The notes under the pieces: generated by a model
Database searches by the model: none
Seen by the model: only the letters and a program-made list of their open reading frames with translations
What the model was told of the DNA's origin: nothing
Translations under genes and position numbers: made by a program
Source of the DNA: Girardinichthys multiradiatus
Lineage: Eukaryota; Chordata; Actinopteri; Cyprinodontiformes; Goodeidae
Assembly (NCBI RefSeq): GCF_021462225.1
Contig: NC_061806.1
Span: forward strand, 29,373,644-29,437,643
DNA: 64,000 nt
Direction of reading: 5' to 3'
Shown: piece by piece, positions 38,691-50,366 of the stretch
Layout of the letters: each line of letters opens with the position of its first letter
How positions within the stretch are numbered: the stretch's first letter is position 1

Positions 38691-38841
38691 TTTTTATTTT
38701 GCACATATATTTATATTATATTGTAGATATGTTTATACTGTTTAATTTGTACTGTATTGCACCGACTACGCCAAGACAAATTCCTTGTATGTCCAAAAAC
38801 GTACTTGGCAATAAAGCTTTTCTGATTCTGATTCTGATTTT
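38691..38841 (+). repeat. LINE 3' UTR and tail, plus orientation
   Basis: actgtattgcaccgactacg, ccaagacaaattccttg and cttggcaataaagctt, followed by three ctgatt units, form the 3' end of a fish LINE, probably of the Rex1 type. It is the inverted counterpart of 28862-28925. No coding part is attached: a strongly 5'-truncated insertion. Confidence 0.65.
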
Positions 38842-39413
38842 GTAGTGGTTTATACGACTTTTAAATGATTCCTAAAGTCTAGACAGAAGCATTTAGATGC
38901 TGGGAATTCAGCACAAACTGGTTATGTCGCATTTGACACGCACCATTAAACGCGGTTAGGCCATGCTGCAGGCATCACGGGGACGGAAGCAGGTAAGGTC
39001 AGAAACATGGGAGCACCGGGAATTGATTGATGTGTGGACTGAAGGTAGGACGTTGGTGTGAGGTAGGGCTTCTTTCTCCTCAGATCTCTTCTAAACGGAA
39101 ATGGAAACAAACTCAAGAGCATGAAAGGCATGAAAACAAAAAGTCAAAGTTTGTGTTTGAGTGAAGCACATTAAGGAGGCGTATGCCATAAAATGCTACT
39201 GTCTTTAGTCCGTACCATGTCACCAGCAGGTTGTAAGCTAAGGTTAGAAATGCAAAAAGAAGAAACGGAAACAAAATCATCAGTTGATCATAGTCTGAGG
39301 GCAAAAAAACTCAAACAGGACTAGAAATGTCAAAAAGGACTTAACAGTGTAGCACCACTGTTCTTGTTGATCACTGAGAATGTTTCCAGCAGCTGGTGCT
39401 CTTCATGAAGAGT
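38842..39413. other. no recognisable feature
   Basis: No supported gene or repeat. Confidence 0.45.
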
Positions 39414-39421
39414 ACCTACAG

Positions 39422-40107
39422 CACTGGGGTCCAAACTTTTGTCACGTGGGCCCAAATCGTCAAGTCGAAAGTACTCACGGGCCGCGAAAACTATTATGTT
39501 TTTTAAAAGTAAAATTCCCCAAAATGATATTGTCAACTAAGCATGCAAAATTTTAAATGAATGAATAAAGTAGTCAGATTATATTGTAGGAAAGGAATGT
39601 GTAAATCATTGCAGATGCAAAACTTTGCATGTTTGCATTATTAAAAGAAAGACATTTAGTTTGCTAAATCTTTTGGGCTTTTGAAAAAAACAAAATCAAA
39701 AATACTTAGCCTATTGTCAGCAATAAGAGCAGAATGTGGGTCAGTCTTTATTTGAAAATGCATTTGGCCCAGAATAATAAATTAATTAAAAGCAAATTTG
39801 GGTCCACTAAAGCCAGCTTTTGAGTACATGTTTCTGGATAGCTGTGCTTCTATTCACTATGAAATTAAAGCGAAAGCAAAAATTGTGGTTATTAAAACAT
39901 GAATACTTTGGTTTGTTCCCAACATTACCAACTATAGGAAGACTTTAATTAGTCAGCAATAGTTTTGCCCTAATTAAAAATAAAAGTGTCCATCTGCATG
40001 AGCCACCTGTGCTTGTGGGCCAAATATGTACAATTCTTGAATTGCAGTTAGGGGGGCCACACAAAATCAGTCTAAATTGCCCCCAGGCCACACTTTGGAC
40101 CCCACTG
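39422..40107. mobile_element. hAT-like non-autonomous element
   Basis: 686 bp with terminal inverted repeats CACTGGGGTCCAAA and, at the other end, CAGTGGGGTCCAAAG (complement). The flanks ACCTACAG (39414-39421) and ATCAACAG (40108-40115) agree at 6 of 8 positions, a decayed 8-bp duplication as hAT elements make. Subterminal sequence holds the gggccgcgaaaac and gggccacac blocks of an abundant fish repeat. No transposase, hence MITE-like. Confidence 0.65.
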
Positions 40108-40115
40108 ATCAACAG

Positions 40116-41075
40116 TCTGCAACTGTTTTTGTATATATCCCTTACCATCAAACGTTTTAGGATTTAGAGATGAGAAATGATGGGCTGTAGTATCAGACAC
40201 GTAAACATGTGAAGATGGAATTTTGTTGAAACCTCATATCTTCAGGCACAATAGTTTGGCCACGGTTTAAAGATCCCAAGTGTGACTGAACAATACAACA
40301 TTTTTGTGTTTCTGGGAGTAAATCTTTTTTAAAGCATAATGTCCCTGCAGCAGTAAATACATTTGACTCATACAGAGCCATTTAAAGATTAACATGCAAA
40401 GACACATCTGTCTGAGCTTCACTTCATTGGTTGAAGTGCTTCTGTGAGGGATACTTCATGCATGGCTCATCCTGCACAGCGTAAATGTAATAGCCATTAG
40501 TTCTTCATGTGGCCCTTCCTGGGCCATTTAGGCCTAAACAATATGTCCACAAAGTGGAACTGCCAGAGATTCAATATTTGGAAAACACTCATGATGGTGT
40601 CTTCAGAGTTGTCACCATTTACTGTCTTCAGAGTTGTTCAAAGACTTGGTGCTTTAGAAATGGACCAGCATGATTTATATTCATTCCACCAATTGCTTTT
40701 TAAATGGGGTCAGCTCCTTTGAAATGCTCTGTCTCCTCTGAATGAAACGGTCTTAGCAGGAGTCACGCCTTTAAAAACATAACCTATTGAGGGTCTCTAC
40801 CTCATGTCGCCACTGACTATTCAATAGCTGCATAAGAATTGTGTCTCACACTGAAAAGCTATCATTTAAAAATTACAGTTCTGTAGAAGACTTAAAGTGA
40901 AAGGTTTCTTACTGGTGAAACTTGACTTATAATACTCTATAAGGCTTTCAAATGGTGATAAGGACAAGTCTACAGTTCAATAAGAAAATGCTCTTACTGG
41001 CAAAAAAAACTAAGCAATCTGAAGGAAACATTGGATTTGGACATAATTAAAGATCTGGCACCAGAGGACCTGCTG
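40116..41075. other. no gene recognised
   Basis: No supported gene or repeat. Confidence 0.45.
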
Positions 41076-41632
41076 TGCTGTGAAAAACATTTTCCTTTCT
41101 ACAGAGTTCTTCTCTTATTGCTTTTTGTCAGATGAAACAAATTCAAACATCTCATAAGGATGATCTGAGTAAAAACAAACAAAAAACAATACAGAAATTT
41201 CATATGATTTAGTAAAGTTGTTCAAACCAGAATAGCTCTGTGTGAAAATGTAATTGTCCTTGTACCTGGAATTTTCCAAATTTTCCACACCTTCACAATC
41301 ATGGATCACTTAAATAGAACCTGTATGGCAACATGAAGTAGGCAAAAAGATCTCCAAAAGCTTTACATCATGCCCTGATCTGAAGAAATTAAAGAAGAAA
41401 CCTGAAACAAAGACCTTGACAACCATCAGACTTGAATGGGTTACAGAGCCATTTCTAAGGGTTTGGGAGTCCAGTGAATCACAGTGAGAGCCATTATCTA
41501 AAAATGGAGAAAACATGGAACGGTGGTGAACCTTCCCAAGAGAGATTGATCTACCAAAATTACTCCAAGGACACATTGAAGACTCATCGAGGAGGTCACA
41601 AAAGCACCCAGAACAACATCATATAAAGCAAT
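41076..41632 (+). pseudogene. Tc1-like fossil: left end and DNA-binding domain
   Basis: The left end (gctgtgaaaaacattttcc.. ctctgtgtgaaaatgtaattg) is followed by the N-terminal coding region from about 41371, reading in one frame with stops: SEEIKEET, GYRAISKGLGVQ, TVRAII, KWRKHGTVVNLP, STKITPR, RLIEEVTKAPRT. This is the first helix-turn-helix and linker of a fish Tc1 transposase. Similarity stops near 41632, so the catalytic domain is absent. Same family as 49138-50366 and 13384-13599 but in the opposite orientation. Confidence 0.75.
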
Positions 41633-43236
41633 TTGGCTTTACATATAAGCTGCACTTATGCACACTACTAATAGAGGCCATAAGGCACAAAAGCTCCACA
41701 ACTCCAAAAGCTTTGGACTCACACCACTGCATAAGCACATATAACACAATAATTTATCATTTTTCAGAATGTGTCTGTGTTTAAGTAAAGATTTCCCCAG
41801 AGTCTTCCTCTGATTAGATTTGGCTTGATTCAAATACAGTGAAGCCTTGATTTAAATGGAAAGCACTACACTCCATTATGTGACACAGTGAAGGACAGTC
41901 ACACTATATCAGTCCTGAGTTGCATTAAAAGCTCTCAGTCAGCTGCAATCTGTGTTGGCCCCAAGGTTGGCAGCTGACTGACAGGTTAGCATAGACTGAG
42001 GAAGAAATGTTCTGCTCCAAAACATGTTTTAACAAAGACAAGGATCACAGCTATTAATATGCACACATTTGCTGCATGGTCTACAATAGAAAGTCAAAAA
42101 TACCTTCTATGTATGAACAGAGGGAGACATTCAGGCAGGAAGGTGCGATTTGCAAAGGTTCAGAGGGTCACAGCATGGTGTTGCCAGACTAGATGATACA
42201 GTCACAGAAACAAGCAACCAGAGCAGGGAGGTTGTTTAAATGTCTGGAGCCCGGAGGATGCTCCAATTAAAAAAACAATTGTAGTGGAACATGTCACACC
42301 TGTAACCTGGGTCACGATGTACAACTTCCAGTCTGACAATAAATGGAAGCAAGATATAGATTTTAAGGCCTTAGGGTCAGAAACAGAAAAAAAGGGAAGG
42401 AGACAGCTGTGGAAGTGATCATGGATTGGAACAACGAGGACAAGATTGAGATGTCTGTCTCAGCAGAAACCATACTGCCCTACTTTAACAAATCATTTGT
42501 CACACGATATTTGTTGTTGGTGGTCTTTAGTCTGGAGAAAGCCAATTAAGCTGTTAGTAAGCCTGAAACACTCAATGACCACAGACCACAAATTTAGACT
42601 CAAAGATTTTCTCACAAATCCCTTAAAGACTGAATCCACAGCAGGTGATATTCCCAATCTGAACCTGGATTAAATGTTAGGTTTCTCAAAAGTTATAAAT
42701 CACAAGCACTAAAAACACCATTGAAAAAATTAGACACATAAAAACTTGGAATATCATTGAATTTGGTAACAATCTAAGTGTACCTGTTCACTGTTCACAG
42801 TGAAAGAGCAGGAAAAAACTGTCTGTCAGCCGGTCTGTGTCAGAGGCTCAGCTCTCAATCAGACCGACAGCAAAGATCCTCAGCAGAGTGAGATGTACAT
42901 ATCCTACAGACTTTTCAAGCAGTATGAACAAAGTTAGATAGTCCTTCAGAAATCAATAATAAAGCTCTGTGTACTTTAGGTGAAGTGTTTTGAACATTAA
43001 AATCAAATACATAAAGGACTGCGCTTCAGCCTCTGTGATATTAAATCACTCCAATCAATAGTCAAGAATTAATAATAATAATAATAATAAGTAAGTAAGT
43101 ATATTTTAGGCCAGATTCTGTCCCATGAAGAGCAAATCACTTCACCGAATAAACTATATTCAATGAGTATTTAAGAAACATACATTTGCACTCATTTTTA
43201 ATTCTTGTTCAGTTTAATATCAGCATTCTATTGTTT
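41633..43236. other. no gene recognised
   Basis: No supported gene. An AAT/GTAA microsatellite is at 43069-43101. Confidence 0.45.
43069..43101. repeat. (AAT)n-(GTAA)n microsatellite
   Basis: Seven AAT units followed by three GTAA units. Confidence 0.9.
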
Positions 43237-43681
43237 GTTGAGGTTGCTTTCGGGTGTGGAGGATATTTTTTGGCACACTTTGAGACCCTTGGTACCAACT
43301 GAGCATCCTTTGAACCCCACCTGACTCTACATGAGTTATTGTTGCTGACCATGTCCATCCCTTTGTGTCTGCAGTGTATCCATCTTCTGATAATTTCCAA
43401 CACCCTAATTTAGCTGAAATAATGATAAACTGGTTCCTTAAACGCCACAACCAGTGCAATGTACTACCATGGCCTCCAGTGTTGCCAGACTTTAGTCCAG
43501 TGGACAGCTATGGGTGTGGTGGAGCATGTGTGGGGCTTTCATGTCAGTCTGATCAAAATCTTGGAGGTTAAGGCTGAATTTATGACATAAAGGATTAAAG
43601 CAGCACTAAAGGCAAAAGGGGCCTAATTTAGGACTACCAAGGTGAACATAATTAAATTGACCAGTCAGTGTTTTTCACACA
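43237..43681 (+). pseudogene. Tc1-like transposase C-terminal fossil
   Basis: ggtgtggaggatattttttg and tggcacactttgagaccc (43255-43290) begin the match to a well-known fish Tc1 family. gctgaccatgtccatccc follows, then a frame at 43365-43571 that includes NWFLKRHNQCNVLPWPPVLPD. There SPDLNPIEHLW has become LPDFSPVDSYG, so the catalytic Glu is Asp. The end block ggattaaagcagcactaaagg / caaaaggggcc and the terminus aaattgaccagtcagtg complete the right end at about 43675. The 5' half of the element is missing. Confidence 0.75.
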
Positions 43682-44167
43682 TAATGCTGCTGCTGTTAAA
43701 GAATGTTGTGTGATAGGAGCATTAGTTTTCCTTCATAACATTCATGAAGTCAATGGTTTTATTTGTGCAGACAATGCATTAGAAGGACATGTAAAAAGCC
43801 TCTGAGATGCTAATGTGCAGTATGAAGAGCAATGTCTGATTTAAATTTTCTAACTTAAGGTTACACAAAGAAACTTTCGGCTGTGTTGAAGTTTCATCAT
43901 AGTCTGCATCCCTGGCAACTCTTAGAATTATATTTGAGTTTTATTTCCAGATAATGTGTGTGCGATAAAAATCCAACAGTTGGGTGATTGTCCCATTAGC
44001 TCTCTGTCTATACCCACAGCCACCCTGACTGTGGGCTATAGATCAGTTTATATCTGTGTGTTTGGAAAGAGTGAGTGAGGTTGTGAAAGAAAACTAAATG
44101 GAGAAGCTGGGCATGAAGGAAGGTGGTTTAAACATCTATAGCCTACACTTCTGCAGCTCCTAATGGA
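43682..44167. other. no recognisable feature
   Basis: No supported gene or repeat. Confidence 0.45.
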
Positions 44168-44189
44168 CACACACACACGCACGCACACA

Positions 44190-44225
<36 letters not shown>

Positions 44226-44261
44226 CTCACACACACACACGCACACACACACACATACGCC
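44168..44261. repeat. (CA)n/(CGCA)n alternating tract
   Basis: About 94 bp of alternating purine-pyrimidine, with a run of GCAC units in the middle and CA units on both sides. It is the source of spurious Thr/His/Ala/Arg repeat frames. Confidence 0.95.
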
Positions 44262-47200
44262 TCCCTTTCTTTAAAAAAAGGAACAGAAACAAGCACAGAA
44301 ACACAAGCCCGTTTTTCCAGATGGAAATTGACTCTACGTACGATATGTGTTCAGATACAGTTGCACACCAGCATCTTATAGGTTATTCCCTAATGGAAGC
44401 AGATCCTCTCAAGCATACAGCTTCTCTGGTTGTGCTCTGCACAAAAATGCCCCTTCACACCAACACACACAAACACACCGGGCCTATTTCTCTTTTCTCT
44501 AATGGAGCCGGGCTCCTGAGAATGACAACCAGGTTGCTACGCATCAGTGGTCATTACCCACAAGCGCCGGGGCCGTGGGGCCAGCAGACCGCCCACTCTC
44601 TCTGCCTTTCACCCTACATCCGTCAAAAACAGGTATACACTTCCTCCTGTTTCTCCACTATGTCTCTTTATCTCCTTACTCTATTTATAGTGTCTTCCCT
44701 CCTCTTTGTCTCTGTCTCCAGGGAGGAAAGTCAAATTTAAGCTTTTCTGAAACAAGAGAAAGTAAACATTTCTCTAAAAGTCACCTTTTAATGTCTCTAT
44801 TTCATGTTACAGGATCTGTTGTTCTCTTTGGAAGATGTATTCTTTACCTATTGTTAATTTGGTTCACGTGTTTACAAGTAAACTATTTACTTGCTCTCAT
44901 TGACTAAAACATACAATCAGAAAGGAAAAAATATGTTTCTCCGCTGCACACAAGTTGATTTTCTACTCAGAGACCATTTCAGCTTTTGCACCCTGAGCAC
45001 ACTGGAAATAATCTCCCAGTCATGACTTATCATGAATCATCTACGGGGGACCCACAAGGCACAGTGGCTGCATTCAGGAGGAAAGGGCAGAATGTAAAAT
45101 AGCTTTCTCTTATATTTCTCTTCCTGCTGCTTTCACCCCCTAAAGGCACTGTGGGAAATTTCAAGTAAAGTTTTATCCTCAGGCCTAGTTAACCCCTGGC
45201 CCTGGGTGAAATTCAACTCCAAATTAAAGTGCAGAACTCATTAATTAATGTAATAAAATACTCAGCATTCGAAGGAGCTGCTTGTTAGGTTTCTTATCTG
45301 CTCTAAAATTTTTAAAATAGCAAAGTCCCGATTTTCCATCTTTATTTGAATGGCTTAAATTTAAATGAATGGGGTTTAATGATAAAAACTGAAAATTTAT
45401 CATGTTGAAATTAAGACTAAGGATCATTCCAGTTTCCTAACCCCCCGAGTAGCTATTGTTAACTAATATTAACAGACTCCTCGGTCCTCAAATGAGAATA
45501 CTGCACCAATATTTATCCATGGTGCATTTTCTTTTATAAAAACATGTTAGATGTTAACTGGATACTTTATAGAAAGGAAACAGATGGATATATTTATTCC
45601 CCAGAATCACAATATTAACACAAAATGAACATTAACTGATCTACATATTGGAGGTAGTTACTTATAGAAACAATAGCATTTTAGCAATCACACTTGTATA
45701 ATTAGTGTAATAAAACAAAAGCTAAACAAAGATAAACCTAAGTGGCAACTACCTAAAGGGAAATTCCTGCATGCGTATTTGTAAAGAATTCAAGCTCTAA
45801 TTAATGGAAAGTATTTTCTCCCTCTGAAATATAAACTCAAAGTTTTTGTGTATAATTCAGAGCTCTCAATACCTGCCTAACTATAAAGGAAAACTGCTGG
45901 AACAAAGATTAGACAGGGAACAAAAACAATCATGCCACCCAGTCTTTAAACAAAGAGGATCAGCTCAGTCTTTGAACGGTGCAACCATGGGGAATTTAGG
46001 AAGCGTGCCACATTGCATTAGATAGCTGTGAAGATAATTAGATTATACAGTCATTTTAAACTCGATTGTTTACGTTTTCCAAGAGAGAAAAACTCAAAAC
46101 CAAACCTAGAGATGGGTATATAAATATTTTTGGGCTTAAATATGCTTTTCAAAAAGCTTTATGAGATCTACATGAGCAGAATAAGGTGATTCACTTCTGC
46201 ATGACATGAACTAACAAGCATCTAAATAAACAGTTTCATAACAGCTTTGGGGTAATAATCACTGTATTTAGACATAACCTAACAACTTAAGGATCATCAT
46301 CTGCAGGGCAAAACGATTATTTCTGATCAATCTAATGAAGGCCTTTCCCACAGTCTGGGTCAGAGTGTAAAATGTCCACAAAAAGGTGATATTTCTGAGG
46401 GTCTATAATCTTTGTTGTCCACCATATATCATAAAAGTAGTCTGACACATGACACGGACAATGCCTTTCAGTAGTCTTTTTTTCTTTACCTTTTGGCAAG
46501 CTATAAAATAAAATGAACAAAACACTCTAACAGTAGAACTTCAAAGCATCCTTACATTTAACCCAAAAGACCACCATAGTTTTTTGAAGTGGCGGTCTTG
46601 CTGAGAGTCTAACTTTTCCGAGGAAGCCTATTTGTTGCCTCACCAGCTATGACTGGAGATCATCAGAAAACAAATTATACTCCTTCTTCTGGCAAACCTA
46701 AAGAAAGTTTCAGATGAAACCTTGACATGATTTTAAAGCTGGAAATGTCACTGTCTTTAGTAACCTTCTCTCTTTCCTCCAAGCTCTTTTTGTTCCGTTG
46801 CCATCTTTTATCACCGTTCTTTATTTTCTTTTTGTCTTAAGTCCCCTCGCAGTCACTTCCTTAAGAATCTACCCCGGCTTTCTTCTCCTGCCCTCTGATC
46901 TTCTCCTCTCTCCCTGCTGTCTCTTCTCGTCATTTCCACTTGTCAGGCTAAAAGGAGGAGACAAATAGATGGACAGATGAATACCCAGATCTGCAGAGGG
47001 GCATATAGAGTGATGGAGTGATGAAATGGAGGAGTGGCGGTGCGTGACCGAGCTCATCTGAGCCTAGTTCAGGGTTAGGGAGGAACTGCAGGAGTCAAGC
47101 GGGATGGGAAAATACGGAAAAAAAACCTAAAAATGGGGAATTAGATGGTGGAGGAGGATTGATTTAAAGCTGTATTATATCACCCACGGTGGGAGTTAAT

Positions 47201-48417
47201 AATCCATGAGATATAATGATGAAAATTGTGTTTTTTATTGCCATTTGATAAAAACAATGGTTATTAGTGCTTTTTTCCATGAAAGCTTTTCTTTTATTTT
47301 TTGCTTTGAACACCCACTAAGCCTAAATCACACATAATCTATCTGGTGAAAAAAAAGCAGTTTATCATTTGCTTTCTTTTAGGCAGAGCTGGAGAATTCA
47401 TTGATTGTTCAGGCTCTTGTCCTTTATTTACCGTGTCGATAAGCATTAAGCCTTCACACAGCAGGCAGGCACTTTGCAATAAAAATGGTACTGGTATTAC
47501 ATCAAATGTAAAAACAAGCTTTTTATTCCAGGCTGAAAGTCATCAGATATAGTTAGGCAGATTTGTGTTACTGTCAGCAAATTTAATAATGTTAACACGA
47601 TGATTTTGATAGGTTGTTCCTTTTTAACCCTCACCCTTTTTGGGAATATGTTAAAGTGCCGTCCCATTGTTGCAGCTGAGTTCTTACTTCGCACAAGGGT
47701 TATTCTCTGTTAAACATCCAGTCTGGATGTTAATACATTCAATCACTGGAGTGTTTGAATGTATTAAAGCTGAAAGAATAAAAAGTTAAAGCTGAAGTTT
47801 CTAAAAATTCCCCTCACTCATTTGCTGAATACACATTTCCTGTGCCTGAATGAAGAGACTGAATCACTGAAAATGATGAATATATGACAACCCCAATCCG
47901 CATCTTACAGACTGTATTCTGTCGCACAATGTTAAACAGAACTTTATATACACACATGTCAGCAGTTCCCAGAGACACTGAGTGAACGAAACACAGTGAA
48001 TCACAGTCCATTAAAATTCATGTCTGGATGAGGGCAGTTTTTGTTTAACGCATACTGCAAAGAGCAGAATCTCTTCTGCTGCACAGTTTATTGTTGAGAC
48101 AATTCAAAGAAACCTTTTCAACCTTTCAACTAATTATCTTAGTAAATGTAAATATGGTTGCTGATATCCTTCCAGTTGACTGAAATGTTGCTGTAGTTGT
48201 ACTGAAGAGTGATTCAGTAAAAAAGTAATTGTCTAATATGTACACACATGGTTTTAGTAAACGAATAATATATTGAACGAATATGATTGTGACAAGAAAT
48301 GAATTGCTGACTAATTAATCAAGAAAAATAAATGCTAAAATGGGATGTAAAAACCTACTGGTACCCAGAGAGAGAATATTCAATGAAAAAACTTGGCTTT
48401 TATCAGCCATCCAGGCT
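44262..48417. other. no gene recognised
   Basis: About 4.1 kb without a supported gene or named repeat. A locally GC-richer stretch lies at 44500-44600. 46780-46925 is pyrimidine-rich. Confidence 0.45.
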
Positions 48418-48422
48418 ATTTA

Positions 48423-49067
48423 TGTTATGATTCTGGCCCGTCTGCCTGCTCTGCTCTCACTCATGCAATCAACTCACTTGCTTCACCTGTCTGCTGCGCA
48501 ATCACCGTCATGCCACACACCTGTGGAGCTGCAGTTATATGCAGCCCTCTGACAGGTAGACGGTGCCAGATTCTCGAGAACATTTGTGAGTAGTTATCCA
48601 GCGTTCCTTCCTGACTGATCTCGTTCTCTGACATTGCCTTGCCTCACGGATTTTGCCTTCCTGCCTGCCCCTTGTCTGATGCCTCTAGCCCTGGAACTCG
48701 ACTCTGTTTCTGTCTCTGGATTTATGCCCCACTGGTTTATTTAGCCTGAGCCTGCCTGGCTCTCAAGTCCGTCTGAAATTATTGTCAAGAGGACAATCAC
48801 AACTCTCTGTGTTCCGGTCACAGCTTCAGCTGATTCCCCTGAGGATTTGGATCAGTCGGCAATCCGACTTCAATCTGTTGGATTCTTCCACATCAACTGT
48901 CTGGATCACATCCTCTTCTGGATCTGCGCATCATTCCCAGACTGAGAAGTGATTTGTGGAAGCTGACTGCTGCTCTCCTGCTTTCTGATCCTGAGTTACT
49001 GAATACACCTTTTAACTTTTCACTTTGTGTTTGGCTGAATTTGGGTTCTCTGTCTCAGGCCGTGATA
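48423..49067 (+). mobile_element. solo LTR with 5-bp target duplication
   Basis: 645 bp starting TGTTATGATT, the same ten bases as the solo LTR at 10715, and ending GGCCGTGATA, where the last CA has become TA. It is flanked by ATTTA at 48418-48422 and 49068-49072. It has the pyrimidine-rich tctgcctgctctgctctc region near the start, typical of fish Gypsy-like LTRs. No internal region or second LTR. Confidence 0.8.
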
Positions 49068-49137
49068 ATTTAAAAGACAAAAAAACCAAAAACAGAATTC
49101 TGGGTACCAAACTACACTCAACATGAAGCAGAGAAAG

Positions 49138-50366
49138 CACCGTGCCGTGAAAAAGTATTTGCCCTCTTACAGACTTCTTCTCTTTTTGCTTTTTTTTTCA
49201 TACTTAAATGCTTCTGATCATCAAACTGATTTTATTTTCAGGTAAAGATAAGCAAAAAAAACATCATTAAATGATTTATTTATTAAGGAACTAAAGCTAT
49301 ACAAATCAACCTGGGCCAGTGTGAAAGTAAATGCTTCTTAAACCTCATGACTGATTTTTACCAACCATGAATGCAACAGATGACTCCAAACTAATTGTTT
49401 CAATTCAGCCATATTGGAGGGTTTTCGGCATAACTGAAAACGACTGTTTAAGGTTGAAACCTTCAGAGGTGGACTTGCTGGTGTGCTTTGGATCATTGTC
49501 CTGCTGTATATCCCAAATAAGCTTGAGCTTAGCATCATGACCGGATGAATGGAAGTTCAGGATTCTCCTCCTTATGGCAAGTCGTCCAGTTCCTGAAGAA
49601 GCAAAGCAGCACAGGGTATCATCACACAACCTCCAAGTTTCACTGAAAGTATGGTGGTTTTTATCCAAAATGCAGTGTTAATTTTAGATCACATGTAAGG
49701 GGGCATATACTTTCCAAAAAGCTCCACTTTAGTCTAAGTCCACAGAATATAACTCCGCAATGTGTTTTAGAAAATGTTAGATCTTTGTGTTCTTTTTGGT
49801 TTTCCCCTTGGAACTCTCCCATCCAACTGAGGCTATTTTTGTCCATTCTCTCCTTCTTATTGTTGAATCATGACCTCTGACCTTAACTAAGCCAAGTGAG
49901 GCCCACATAGCTTTAGATGTTGAAGCTTTTGTGATCTCCTGGATGTTTCTTCTGTTTGAGGATAATAGCTCTCACTGTGGTTCCATTAGAAATAACTTTG
50001 TAACTTTTTCCAGACTGATAGAAGTCATACTTTGTTTCTCATCTGTTCCTGAATTTCTTAAGATCAGGAGATGGATCAGGACTTTCAGCCAACTTCATGT
50101 TGTCAGACAGGTTGTACTGCAGTGATTTCTTCATTTTACAGATCATGAAATTGAACGTAGCTTATTAAAAATGTGGTTAATCCTAGTTTTTTCCCATAAT
50201 AGATTAACTTAACATTTGGAAACAGCTGTTTGTATCTATGCAGGTCTTCCTTAACTGATATTAATATTTGATGTTCTGAAAACATTTTCAAACATTTAAT
50301 TTGACAAAAAGTAAACTTAGGAAACATGTAAGCTGGCAAATACTTTTTCACTTTTTGATTGCACCA
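49138..50366 (-). pseudogene. Tc1-like transposon fossil
   Basis: Ends: gtgccgtgaaaaagtatttg on the left and caaatactttttcactttt on the right (inverted). Between them, minus-strand coding blocks of a common fish Tc1 family remain: attcagccatattggaggg (49405), gaggtggacttgctggtg (49467), cattgtcctgctgta, ggcaagtcgtccagttcctg (49576) and ctttccaaaaagctccac (49711). The N-terminal part survives as ctcactgtggttccattag (49971) and cagactgatagaag (50013). Numerous indels leave no long frame and the catalytic residues cannot be read. About 1.23 kb. Related to 13384-13599 and 41076-41632. Confidence 0.8.
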